From assembly GCA_946482545.1 (NCBI GenBank), contig CAMLRX010000071.1, positions 1 to 25,473 on the forward strand: a DNA stretch of 25,473 nucleotides, read 5' to 3'. The DNA comes from an uncultured Flavihumibacter sp. (GTDB lineage Bacteria; Bacteroidota; Bacteroidia; Chitinophagales; Chitinophagaceae). The position numbers and the translations under genes are program-made. Positions 15,639 to 24,400 of the stretch are shown here, in pieces; the first letter of the stretch is position 1; the number at the start of each line of letters is the position of its first letter. Under the pieces are notes generated by a model. The model was not told where the DNA came from. It did not search any database and worked only from the letters and a program-made list of their open reading frames with translations.

Positions 15639-16434
15639 TTGCCAGGTAAGCGCCGAAGAAGAGTTGATCGGCTTTGTAATCGACCATGATGGGTACCTTC
15701 TGGGCGTAGAAATCGGCGTAGAGTCCTACTTCCAGGGCGGAAACCACTTCGTTGAAACGGCCGTAATCGAAACGCAGACCACCTTTAGCGTAAGCGCCGG
15801 GGCGGATTTTGATTTCACCCCAGCCCTTTCCGAGGCCGGAGCCACCTTCAATACCAAAACCGCTCCGTTCCCCCACAAATGCAAGGTCGTCTTCCGCATT
15901 GTCTCCATATTTGATATCCCTGATCTCGTTTTGCGTTTGGTCAATTATACTAATATAGTAAGGCCGCATTAACCCCAGCGATAAACCACCCAGGTATACT
16001 GCATTTACCGCCACTCCGTTCTTGTTTCCTTTGTCACCAATACGGCGGGATTGACCATATCCAAATTTCAGTGTGTAAAAATAATTCTGCTTCGCAAAAA
16101 TAATGGGATTGTTTACCACCGGAATAATGGAGCTGCTATTCAGGAACTGATCTTTATTTTCCTTTGGGTGCTTGATCTCCGCAAATTCAAGCTGGTAAAG
16201 CGTTGCATAGTTCCTGTTCTTCATCCTGGCCCATTCAATGAAAGCACCATACCCATTAGACCGCAATTGAATAGCAAAAGAAGTTTGCTTGTTGTAAATG
16301 AGCACGCCTTCTTCTTCCTGCCGCATCAGCGCATTGATCTTTTCTTTCCTCTCCTCCCTTCTCTCTTCTTTACTTTGCGCGAAAAGAAGTCCCGAACTGA
16401 ACAGCAGTGCCGCTGCGACAAAAAGTTTTTTCAC
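15616..16434 (-). CDS. Predicted outer-membrane beta-barrel-like protein of unknown function
   Basis: This 272-residue exported protein starts at GTG (16434), since no ATG lies near the signal peptide: (M)KKLFVAAALLFSSGLLFAQS. The open frame upstream is read-through of the antisense of osmC and was not accepted. A charged segment SKEERREERKEK follows cleavage. The rest is rich in alternating hydrophobic/polar strands with many Gly and aromatic residues (YFYTLKFGYGQSRRIG, AYLGGLSLGLMRPYYISI, FFGAYLAIEFGKRK), consistent with a small outer-membrane barrel ending close to the C-terminus. No named family is recognised. It diverges from osmC and is followed by lipA after 61 bases. Confidence 0.8.
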   Translation of the reverse strand: MKKLFVAAALLFSSGLLFAQSKEERREERKEKINALMRQEEEGVLIYNKQTSFAIQLRSNGYGAFIEWARMKNRNYATLYQLEFAEIKHPKENKDQFLNSSSIIPVVNNPIIFAKQNYFYTLKFGYGQSRRIGDKGNKNGVAVNAVYLGGLSLGLMRPYYISIIDQTQNEIRDIKYGDNAEDDLAFVGERSGFGIEGGSGLGKGWGEIKIRPGAYAKGGLRFDYGRFNEVVSALEVGLYADFYAQKVPIMVDYKADQLFFGAYLAIEFGKRK

Positions 16435-16453
16435 GGTAATGATTTGATTACTT

Positions 16454-16471
16454 GTTACTAACGTAAATTTA
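16454..16471 (+). promoter_or_regulatory. Candidate -7 region of the osmC promoter
   Basis: TAAATTTA (16464-16471) is one mismatch from TAnnTTTG and ends 15 bases before the osmC ATG. TTTG lies 17 bases upstream at 16443-16446. The box overlaps the divergent promoter region of the outer-membrane protein gene. Confidence 0.4.
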
Positions 16472-16474
16472 GGG

Positions 16475-16482
16475 CAAAAATA
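16475..16482 (-). promoter_or_regulatory. Promoter -7 element of the outer-membrane protein gene
   Basis: On the minus strand TATTTTTG matches TAnnTTTG exactly, 40 bases ahead of the GTG start. It lies inside the short divergent intergenic region shared with osmC. No clear -33 TTG is seen because that position falls within the osmC coding start. Confidence 0.5.
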
Positions 16483-16486
16483 TATA

Positions 16487-16891
16487 ATGACCTCTTCTGT
16501 TACATACGAAGGTAATTTAAGAACTGTTGCCACCCACCTCCGCTCCAATACCATCATCGAAACCGATGCTCCTACAGATAACAATGGAAAAGGCGAACGG
16601 TTCTCTCCTACCGACCTTACAGCTACTGCGCTTGCCAGTTGCATGCTCACCATTATGGGCATGAAGGCACCGGCACTGGAAGTAGCACTTGAAGGTACCA
16701 AAGTGGAAGTGGAGAAGATCATGAGCGCCGACCCACGCAGGATTTCAGGCATAAATTTAACATTTCATTTCCCCGAAACCGTGGTGGCCGGAGAAAAGGA
16801 AAGAACCATCCTCGAACGTACAGCCCATACCTGCCCCATGATTTACAGCATTCACCCGGACATTAAAGTGCAGGTAACATTTAATTGGTAG
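16487..16891 (+). CDS. OsmC family protein
   Basis: This 134-residue cytoplasmic protein has the OsmC/Ohr fold signature: the two reactive cysteines Cys52 (LASCMLTIMG) and Cys116 (HTCPMIYSIHPDIKV), and the FSPTDLTATALASC helix start. Characterised members reduce organic hydroperoxides, and many Bacteroidota copies of this short YhfA-like type are of unknown substrate. A thiol-dependent peroxidase role is inferred. It diverges from a predicted outer-membrane protein and is followed after 68 bases by a secreted metalloprotease with no separate promoter or terminator visible, so the two may be cotranscribed. Confidence 0.9.
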   Translation: MTSSVTYEGNLRTVATHLRSNTIIETDAPTDNNGKGERFSPTDLTATALASCMLTIMGMKAPALEVALEGTKVEVEKIMSADPRRISGINLTFHFPETVVAGEKERTILERTAHTCPMIYSIHPDIKVQVTFNW

Positions 16892-16959
16892 TTTAATGCT
16901 ACACTACATGCCCGAGCGCAGCAAACTGCAGGAAAGCATGGGTTCGTAAAAAAACACAC

Positions 16960-19900
16960 ATGCTGAAAACCGCGTTCACCTGCCTCCTGTTACTGACATG
17001 CCTGCTGTCGAATGCACAACACATCCATACAGACAGGTGCGGAACGGGCATAGTGATGGAGCAATATTTTAAAAAGTTCCCGGCATACAGGAAAACTTTT
17101 GAAGAAAGACTGAACCAACTCAGGAAGCAGGCCGTGCTCCGGAAAGATATCCAGGCAGATACACGCGTTCAGGCCTCCATGCAGGTGCCCGTGGTGTTCC
17201 ATGTATTGTTACCCAACCCAACACAGGTAACCGACGCGCAACTGCTGGGGCAACTGAAAACCATTAACGATGACTTCAGTGGTACCAATGCTGATTCGGT
17301 GAATATTCCAGCCGCTTTTAAGGATCGTTTTGGTAAAAGTCAGATCAGTTTCTGCCTGGCGCAGCGTGATCCGTTTGATGAACCTACTTCAGGAATTATC
17401 CGGAAAACATTTACGGCGGGCTCCTCGCCAGGCTTAGGTGACAATGTAAAATACACCGCGCTTGGCGGTTCAGATGCCTGGGACCCGGCCCGGTTTCTCA
17501 ATATCTGGGTAACGGAAATAGCCGGAGGTACACTGGGCTATAGTTTTTTGCCCGGCACGCCGGGATTGCCCGCACCCGAAATGGGACTGGTACTCAATTA
17601 CAGGTACACGGGCAATTCAGGAACAGCCACCGCGCCATTTAACCTGGGCAGAACAGCAACCCACGAACTGGGGCATTTTTTCGGGCTGCAACACATCTGG
17701 GGCGCAGCGGAAAACACCCGTTCCTGCACCGACAGCGACGGCGTTAGCGATACCCCCAACCAGGATACCGCCAATTTCGGCACACCCGTATTCCCAAAAA
17801 CAGATGCCTGTACCCCATCGGCCCCCGGCGTAATGTTTATGAACTACATGGATTACGTGAACGATGCGGCGATGATGATGTTCACCCAGGGACAGGCCGT
17901 TTTAATGGAAACGGCGCTGGCCAGTTCTGCCGACAGGTCGGGTTTATTGCAATCCAACGGATGTTCGGCACCGGTAGTATATCCATTGGATGCGCGGGTG
18001 GTTACCGGCGTGAACATTTCAGCGGGCGCTGTGCTTTGCAGTGGCAGTTTTAATCCTTCACTTACCGTAAGGAATTCAGGAACAACCGCACTTTCGTCGT
18101 TTTCAGCAGGCTATATCCTCGATGGCGGAACGCCGCAGACCAATACCTTCAATATTACGCTGGCATCTTACACACAAACAACGATCACACTTCCTGCTGT
18201 GAACCTCACACCAGGCGCACATACCCTTCTCTTATTTGTGGCAGCGCCCAACGGGAGTCCAGATAACAATGTATCAAACGATACGCTCCGGATCAATTTC
18301 TCGGTGAACGCGCCCACAACTTTACCGGTAACAGAGGGATTTGAAAGCGGAGCAATCCCAGGCAACTGGTACCTGCGTACCACCGGCGCCACCAACTGGC
18401 AGATCACCAGTTCCGCGGCACATTCAGGTACACGCTCCATTTACTTCCCCAATTTTGATACCGATGAACCAGGAAAAGCGGCCGACCTCGTATTGCCCGC
18501 AGCTACCCTGAACGGAGCGGATTCCATTTCGTTGAAGTTCTTTGTAGCGGCCGCTATCTACAGCAATGCCTACCTTGATACCTTACAGGTATTGGTGTCA
18601 ACAGATTGCGGCGCTACCCTAACTTCCGTATACAAAAAATGGGGCAGCACACTCGTAACCGCTCCTGCTACTTCCGATGCCTTCTTCCCGAACCCCACGC
18701 AATGGCGGGAAGAACAGGTTGACCTGTCTGCTTTCAGGAACAGCGGAACGATCCAGGTTTTCTTCCGGAACATCAACCAGTTCGGCAACAATATATTCCT
18801 GGATGATATTGCATTGAACGGATTTAACTTCCCCGATAACAATGCCGCACTATCCGCCATCAATGATCCGGCAGAGCGGCTTTGTACGCCGGATATTGCA
18901 CCGAAAGTGACCATCCGCAATGAAGGCGTCGCTCCACTTCAAAGCCTTCGGATCACTTACAGAACAGATAACGGAACGGAAACCTCGTTTCAATGGACCG
19001 GGTTCCTCGAGAGATTTCAGACTGAATTGATAACCCTTCCCGCCACGGCGGTTACCACGGGTACGCATGAACTTGTGGTGTACACCGCGCTTCCCAACGG
19101 AAATCCGGACCCGGAAAATACCAACGATACTTTACGTAAAACTTTTGTAAGACAGGAGCCCATCAGTTTACCCTTGTCGGAAAGTTTCGAACAACCAGGC
19201 TTCCCGCCACAAAACTGGTTCCTGCAAACACAGGGCAACAATCCCAATACCTGGGCAGTCACCTCCCTTGCTGCTTATACCGGAAACAGAAGTGCGGTAG
19301 CCGAAAACGCAGTTGCACAAGGAAACACCGGTATCGCAAGTGATCTTTCCACGCCTTTATTTGCGTATGCCCCTTCAGACTCACTCTATGTTTCGTTCCG
19401 GATCGCAGCACAACCTAAAGACCCGTCCGCACCGGATTATTTCAGCATTCAACTCACCACCGACTGCGGACTCAGTTACCAGCAGGTGTACTTTAAATCC
19501 AGCACGGAACTAACTACGGGAAATGAAGGCACCACAGGAGACTTTGTTCCTTTAAGGAGGACTCAATGGCGGAAAGATTCGGTGAATCTCACTTCATTCC
19601 TGGTACAATCCAACACTTTTTACCTCGTTTTCCGCAATATCAATAACTTTGACAACAATATTTACCTGGATGATGTAAATGTGTATGGAAGAAATCTTCC
19701 CACAAAATTAAAAGAAGAAGGCTTCCTGATAGCGCCGACCATTACGCCAAACCTGCTGATGGTGCAGCACTACAGCCAGCCAACCGGTTTACGGTATATA
19801 AAGCTGATGAACGCTGCCGGTCAACAGGTATACCAGCGGCAATATACCGGGAACGCATCTTCTTATATAGAACTGCACCTGGGACACCTCGCAGCAGGAA

Positions 19901-19965
19901 CATATTTTATTCAACTCGGGTACACCGACAGGCACGTGACGAAAAAAATTGTGAAGACACCATGA
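16960..19965 (+). CDS. Secreted M43 (pappalysin-type) zinc metalloprotease with T9SS sorting domain
   Basis: The 1001-residue protein has a signal peptide (MLKTAFTCLLLLTCLLSNAQ), a propeptide (about 20-70), and an M43 catalytic domain (about 75-335) with HELGHFFGLQH at 235-245 (HExxHxxGxxH zinc site) and a Met-turn in MFMNYMDY (292-299). Two copies of a module follow, a CARDB-like domain plus a jelly-roll cleaved-adhesin/MAM-like domain, at about 345-625 and 634-914. FRNINQFGNNIFLDD (from 602) and FRNINNFDNNIYLDD (from 891) show the 289-residue period. The last 80 residues (about 921-1001) have the pattern of a type A T9SS C-terminal domain (IKLMNAAGQQVYQ, LGHLAAGTYFIQLGY, TKKIVK). It is expected outside the cell or on the surface. 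The stop overlaps mqnE (ATGA). Confidence 0.93.
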   Translation: MLKTAFTCLLLLTCLLSNAQHIHTDRCGTGIVMEQYFKKFPAYRKTFEERLNQLRKQAVLRKDIQADTRVQASMQVPVVFHVLLPNPTQVTDAQLLGQLKTINDDFSGTNADSVNIPAAFKDRFGKSQISFCLAQRDPFDEPTSGIIRKTFTAGSSPGLGDNVKYTALGGSDAWDPARFLNIWVTEIAGGTLGYSFLPGTPGLPAPEMGLVLNYRYTGNSGTATAPFNLGRTATHELGHFFGLQHIWGAAENTRSCTDSDGVSDTPNQDTANFGTPVFPKTDACTPSAPGVMFMNYMDYVNDAAMMMFTQGQAVLMETALASSADRSGLLQSNGCSAPVVYPLDARVVTGVNISAGAVLCSGSFNPSLTVRNSGTTALSSFSAGYILDGGTPQTNTFNITLASYTQTTITLPAVNLTPGAHTLLLFVAAPNGSPDNNVSNDTLRINFSVNAPTTLPVTEGFESGAIPGNWYLRTTGATNWQITSSAAHSGTRSIYFPNFDTDEPGKAADLVLPAATLNGADSISLKFFVAAAIYSNAYLDTLQVLVSTDCGATLTSVYKKWGSTLVTAPATSDAFFPNPTQWREEQVDLSAFRNSGTIQVFFRNINQFGNNIFLDDIALNGFNFPDNNAALSAINDPAERLCTPDIAPKVTIRNEGVAPLQSLRITYRTDNGTETSFQWTGFLERFQTELITLPATAVTTGTHELVVYTALPNGNPDPENTNDTLRKTFVRQEPISLPLSESFEQPGFPPQNWFLQTQGNNPNTWAVTSLAAYTGNRSAVAENAVAQGNTGIASDLSTPLFAYAPSDSLYVSFRIAAQPKDPSAPDYFSIQLTTDCGLSYQQVYFKSSTELTTGNEGTTGDFVPLRRTQWRKDSVNLTSFLVQSNTFYLVFRNINNFDNNIYLDDVNVYGRNLPTKLKEEGFLIAPTITPNLLMVQHYSQPTGLRYIKLMNAAGQQVYQRQYTGNASSYIELHLGHLAAGTYFIQLGYTDRHVTKKIVKTP

Positions 19966-21104
19966 GTACAGCAGCAACACTTGAAAAACTCTACCAACTT
20001 ACTACAGATCCATCTCTTACCCAAATAGCCAGAAAAGTACTGGCGGAAGAAAGAATCACACCTGAAGAGGGCATCCTGCTTTTTGAAAAAGGAACGCTGC
20101 CTTTTGTAGGTACGCTCGCCAACCATATCCGTGAACGGAAGCATGGCAATATTACCTATTACAACAGGAACTTTCATATAGAACCTACCAATGTTTGCGT
20201 GTTCTCCTGCAAGTTCTGTTCTTACTCGAAGTTATACGCGCACCGCGAAGAAGGCTGGGAACTGACCACGGAACAAATGCTGGACATTGTTAAAAAATAC
20301 GATGGCCAACCAGTAACCGAAGTGCATGTGGTGGGTGGCGTTCACCCTAAACTCACACTGGAATTCTTCGCTGATCTGCTCCGGAAAATCAAAGCGCATC
20401 GCCCCGAACTGCACATCAAAGGCTTCACGCCGGTTGAACTGGATTATATGTTCCGCAAAGCGAAAATATCCGTGGAAGATGGGATGAAGTACCTCCACGA
20501 AGAAGGCCTGGATTCCCTTCCAGGTGGCGGAGCTGAAATATTTCACCCCGAGATCAGGCAGCAGATCTGCGACGATAAAGTGGATGCGGCTGGCTGGCTG
20601 GCGATACATGAAGCAGCGCACAACCTGGGCATGCACAGCAATGCCACCATGCTTTACGGGCACATCGAATCCTATTTTCACCGCGTGGACCACATGGAAA
20701 GGCTGCGCCAACTCCAGGATAAAACAGGCGGTTTCAATACGTTCATCCCACTGAAATTCAGGAACGGCGATAATGAAATGAGCAATGTGCCGGAATCCAC
20801 CGTGGTGGAAGACATGCGTATGTACGCTATTGCCCGGATATACATGGACAATTTCCCTCACCTGAAAGCCTATTGGCCCATGCTGGGCAGGAACAATGCC
20901 CAGATGACCCTCTCTTTTGGCGTGAATGATCTTGACGGTACCATTGACGATACCACGAAAATCTATTCTATGGCTGGTTCAGAAGAACAAAAGCCAGCGA
21001 TGACCACCAAAGAACTGACCATGCTCATAGAACAGGCAGGCAGGGTGCCGGTGGAAAGAGATACGCTGTACAACAGCATCAGCAGCGTTCCATCATTAGC
21101 CTAA
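19962..21104 (+). CDS. mqnE: Aminofutalosine synthase (menaquinone biosynthesis)
   Basis: This 380-residue radical SAM enzyme joins 3-[(1-carboxyvinyl)oxy]benzoate with SAM to give aminofutalosine in the futalosine pathway to menaquinone. The CxxxCxxC cluster is Cys79, Cys83, Cys86 in NVCVFSCKFCSY. Other family features are ITYYNRNFHIEPTN, GGGAEIFHPEIRQQIC, MLYGHIES and LSFGVNDLDGTIDDT. The last, with YWPMLGRNNAQ, favours MqnE over the related cyclase MqnC. Length is typical. Its ATG overlaps the metalloprotease stop by four bases (ATGA), which implies translational coupling between two functionally unrelated genes. No other menaquinone gene is in the window. Downstream lies a 26-bp perfect hairpin. 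Confidence 0.94.
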   Translation: MSTAATLEKLYQLTTDPSLTQIARKVLAEERITPEEGILLFEKGTLPFVGTLANHIRERKHGNITYYNRNFHIEPTNVCVFSCKFCSYSKLYAHREEGWELTTEQMLDIVKKYDGQPVTEVHVVGGVHPKLTLEFFADLLRKIKAHRPELHIKGFTPVELDYMFRKAKISVEDGMKYLHEEGLDSLPGGGAEIFHPEIRQQICDDKVDAAGWLAIHEAAHNLGMHSNATMLYGHIESYFHRVDHMERLRQLQDKTGGFNTFIPLKFRNGDNEMSNVPESTVVEDMRMYAIARIYMDNFPHLKAYWPMLGRNNAQMTLSFGVNDLDGTIDDTTKIYSMAGSEEQKPAMTTKELTMLIEQAGRVPVERDTLYNSISSVPSLA

Positions 21105-21140
21105 ACGTAAGCTGAGGCTATCACATTACTGTTTTAAAAA

Positions 21141-21203
21141 ATACGTGTGCCCGTTAACATCTCGTTCGTTTTTTGAAAACGAGATGTTAACGGGCACACG
21201 TAT
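21141..21203. repeat. Perfect 26-bp inverted repeat with 11-base loop
   Basis: Arms 21141-21166 and 21178-21203 are exact reverse complements over 26 bases, enclosing CGTTTTTTGAA. On the minus strand the stem is followed at once by TTTTTTAAAAC, like an intrinsic terminator; on the plus strand no T-run follows. It lies 36 bases after the mqnE stop and just ahead of the promoter of the next plus-strand gene. It could be a terminator/insulator or a REP-like palindrome. Confidence 0.85.
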
Positions 21204-21226
21204 GTGGTGAATTTTGCCACCTGTAC

Positions 21227-21258
21227 TTGCAACATTCAATTCGTTTGCTATATATTTG
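21227..21258 (+). promoter_or_regulatory. Promoter of the large secreted hydrolase gene
   Basis: TTG (21227-21229), a 21-base spacer, then TATATTTG (21251-21258), an exact TAnnTTTG match. The expected start near 21263-21266 leaves a 5' UTR of about 165 bases, far longer than for other promoters in this window. Confidence 0.65.
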
Positions 21259-21299
21259 CGTACCCTATCCTGAAAACTCCTATCTCCTATCTATAACCG

Positions 21300-21333
21300 C
21301 CACTACCGTTTGCTCCGGCAAATTCTCCAGTGG
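21300..21333 (+). promoter_or_regulatory. Potential structured element in the 5' UTR
   Basis: Outer stem CCACT (21300-21304) with AGTGG (21329-21333) encloses an inner stem TTTGC-TCCG-GCAAA (21309-21322), separated by an asymmetric internal loop. A small GCC-GCAA-GGC hairpin lies further downstream. No known riboswitch class is recognised; a regulatory role is only a possibility. Confidence 0.3.
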
Positions 21334-21428
21334 TAAGCATTGTTGCCAGAATTTCAGTATTCCAGAAGAGCCGACATTCAAAAATGCCGCAAGGCTTATT
21401 GTGCCTACAAACCACTAATTGTCCGTTA

Positions 21429-24400
21429 ATGAAGCAGTCCTACTCTCCATTGCGATTAGCAGTATTATTATTGCTCGTCCTCTTTGAAAACTTTGCGCAT
21501 GCGCAAACAGGTGTATTGAATCCTGACGATCCCATTGTTGTGTACAATGCCAGTTCCCCGCCGGAAATCCCGGCCTTCGGCACATTGTCTAAGTGGGTGA
21601 AAACAAACAGGGTATCCTTCAATACCACTTCGTACAAAGCCTATTTCTACAAGGGAATGTCTTTCAGACTGAAATTCCCGAAATCCTACAAAGATTCTCT
21701 CGGAAGAGGCAAGAAATATCCCATCATGGTATTTTTCCATGGCGTTGGAGAGAAGGGATCTATCTACGATAACGAAGCCCAGTTAGTGCATGGCGGTCAG
21801 CGTTTCATGAACAATGTGGACAACGGAAGTTTCGATGGCTTTCTTTTTTATCCTCAGACGAGTTCATCCTCCGGCGGTTTCAATACCAATCATTACAACT
21901 CGATCAATGAACTGATTGAAAATTATTTTATCCCTGAACTCGGGGTGGATCCCTTCCGCGTTATCATAAACGGCTTATCGGGTGGAGGCGGTGCCACATG
22001 GCAGATGCTGAAACTTTATCCCACCTTAGTAGCTGCGGGAACCCCTATCAGCGCGGTATCCAACTATGATGCTGATCCTAACAACATTGCAAATGTAAAA
22101 TATACACCGATCTGGCTTTTCCAGGGTGGACTCGATAAAGCACCGGCTCCTTTTACCGCACGTGGTGTGGTGAATTCCTTTAAAGCTGCCGGAGCGAACA
22201 TTACTTATACAGAATATCCAACATTGGGGCACAGCAGTTGGAATACGGCCTGGGCCGAAGCCGATTATCTTCCTTTTATCAAAAGAGCACATAAGGCAAA
22301 CCCCTGGCCGCTGAATGGCAGAACAGAATTCTGTCCGAATACCACCATCAGCCAGGTTATCGGCGTTACCCCGGGTTTTGATGGGTATGAATGGAGCAAG
22401 AACGGACAGGTAATTGCAGGAGCGAACAGCAATACTTACACTGCAACTGCTATAGGAACATACGCCTGCCGCATTCTGAGAGGTACAGTTTGGTCAGACT
22501 GGTCGCCTGTACCAGTAGTTATTAAAGAGAAAGGCGCCACAGTTCCGCCCGCAATCATCATTTCAGGTGGAGGTAGCCCGCTGATTCCTTCCCCTTCCCA
22601 TCCTGATGGGGTTCAGCTCGAAGTGCCGGAAGGATTCATTGCTTATTCCTGGCAAAAAGAAGGCGAAGCCACTGTTCTTGGTACAACAAGATTGCTTCAG
22701 GTACAACAGCCGGGTGCATACAAAGTGATGGTAAGTGAAGAAAACGGTTGTGCCAGTGAATTCTCGGCTCCTTTTGTTGTAAAAAATGCAAATGGAATTG
22801 ATGCTCCTCCTGCACCGCTTTCGGTGAGCGCCGGAGCTGTTTCAAAAACAAAAATCCGCGTAAGCTGGAACCAGGTTCAGGCTCCGGTAAATAATGAGAC
22901 GGGCTTTGAAGTATATATGGCAAATGCTGCAGGCGGCACCTACCAACTTATTACCACTACTGCCGCAGACAGCGCTGGCTTTACGATCGAACAACTGCGT
23001 TCCAACACTACTTATTACTTTAAAGTAAGAGCCATCAACAACAATGGCGCTTCAGCCGTAAGCAATGAAGTAAATGCACGCACACTTTCTGATATTCAGG
23101 CACCCACCACACCACTTCAGCTCCAGGTGATTTCCACAACCAGGAATGCCGTGGAATTAAGCTGGAACGAATCAACAGATGATGTGGCCGTTATTGGTTA
23201 TGAAGTGTATGTTGATGGATTGAAATATTACGAAACTGAGAATACCTATATTACAGTTTATAACCTGGAACATGGGGCTGCCTATAATTTCCGGGTTAAA
23301 GCCAAAGACGCGGCAGGCAATCTATCGGCCTTCAGCAACCAGGCTACCGCCCGGCCTTTGCTGAACGGACTCAGTTTCAAATACTATATTACCACCGAAA
23401 ACTGGACCGCGCTTCCCAATTACGATTCACTTACACCTTATGCAGTTGGCACAATGCCAGCAGTAAGCATCAATGAGAGAACCCAGGACGACCGCTTCTC
23501 TTACCTTTGGGAAGGTTATATTACTGTACCGGTAACGGGCACCTACTATTTCCGCACAGCATCGGATGAAGGAAGTAAGGTATGGCTGGGCAACCTGAAC
23601 CAGGTTGGTTCCCCATACGCTTATACAGGCGGCCCCGTAGTGGTGAACAATGACGGTAATCACGGAAATACCACGGTTACCTCACAGGCGCTCACCCTGC
23701 AGGCCGGTACTTATCCGATTGCGATCGCCTATTTCGAAAGAACGAGTGGCCAATCCATGACCTTCTCCTGGAGAACACCACTTACAGGTTCAGGTTATGC
23801 AACGGTGCCCAATTCAGCCTTTATTGATCCCGCGCCTGCCGATGGCGTTGCCCCTGCAACACCGGGTGCGCTTTCCGCTTCGGCACTGGGCCACAATAAG
23901 GTTCAACTCTCCTGGAACGACCGCAGTAACAACGAAGTGCGCTTTGAAGTATGGCGGTCTGAAGACGCCACAGGTAATTTTACCATGGTGGGTACCACCG
24001 GTGCAAACAATGCAGCCTTTACCGACTCCATGGAATTACAACCCGCAACGAATTACTTCTATAAAGTACGTGCCGTGGGTGAGTTTGGAGAATCGGCCTT
24101 CTTCCCCGGAGATAACGATGCACTTGGCGTGTGGAGGTTGAACAATTCTTATATTGATTCTATCACAGGTGTTAAACCACTTGTCCCTTCCAGCGGACCT
24201 TTGTTCGATAATACAAATAAAAAAGAAGGCTCTCATGCACTGGTGTTTAATGGCACCAACCAACATGCTGACTTCACAAGTGTAACCAACGATTACCTTC
24301 GGGGCGCTTACAATAAGAAGTCCGTGGCTTTCTGGATGAAAGCGACCGCGTTTACAGGTGGCCGGAATGTGATTGATATTGGCGGACGCGATTACGGGCT

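Noticed and set aside
16435..16752. N-terminal extension of the outer-membrane protein frame
   Set aside because: It runs antisense through osmC and places about 106 residues ahead of an obvious signal peptide.
16936..16963. GCATG / CATGC pair around the metalloprotease start codon
   Set aside because: Only five bases pair across an 18-base loop; too weak to call a regulatory hairpin.
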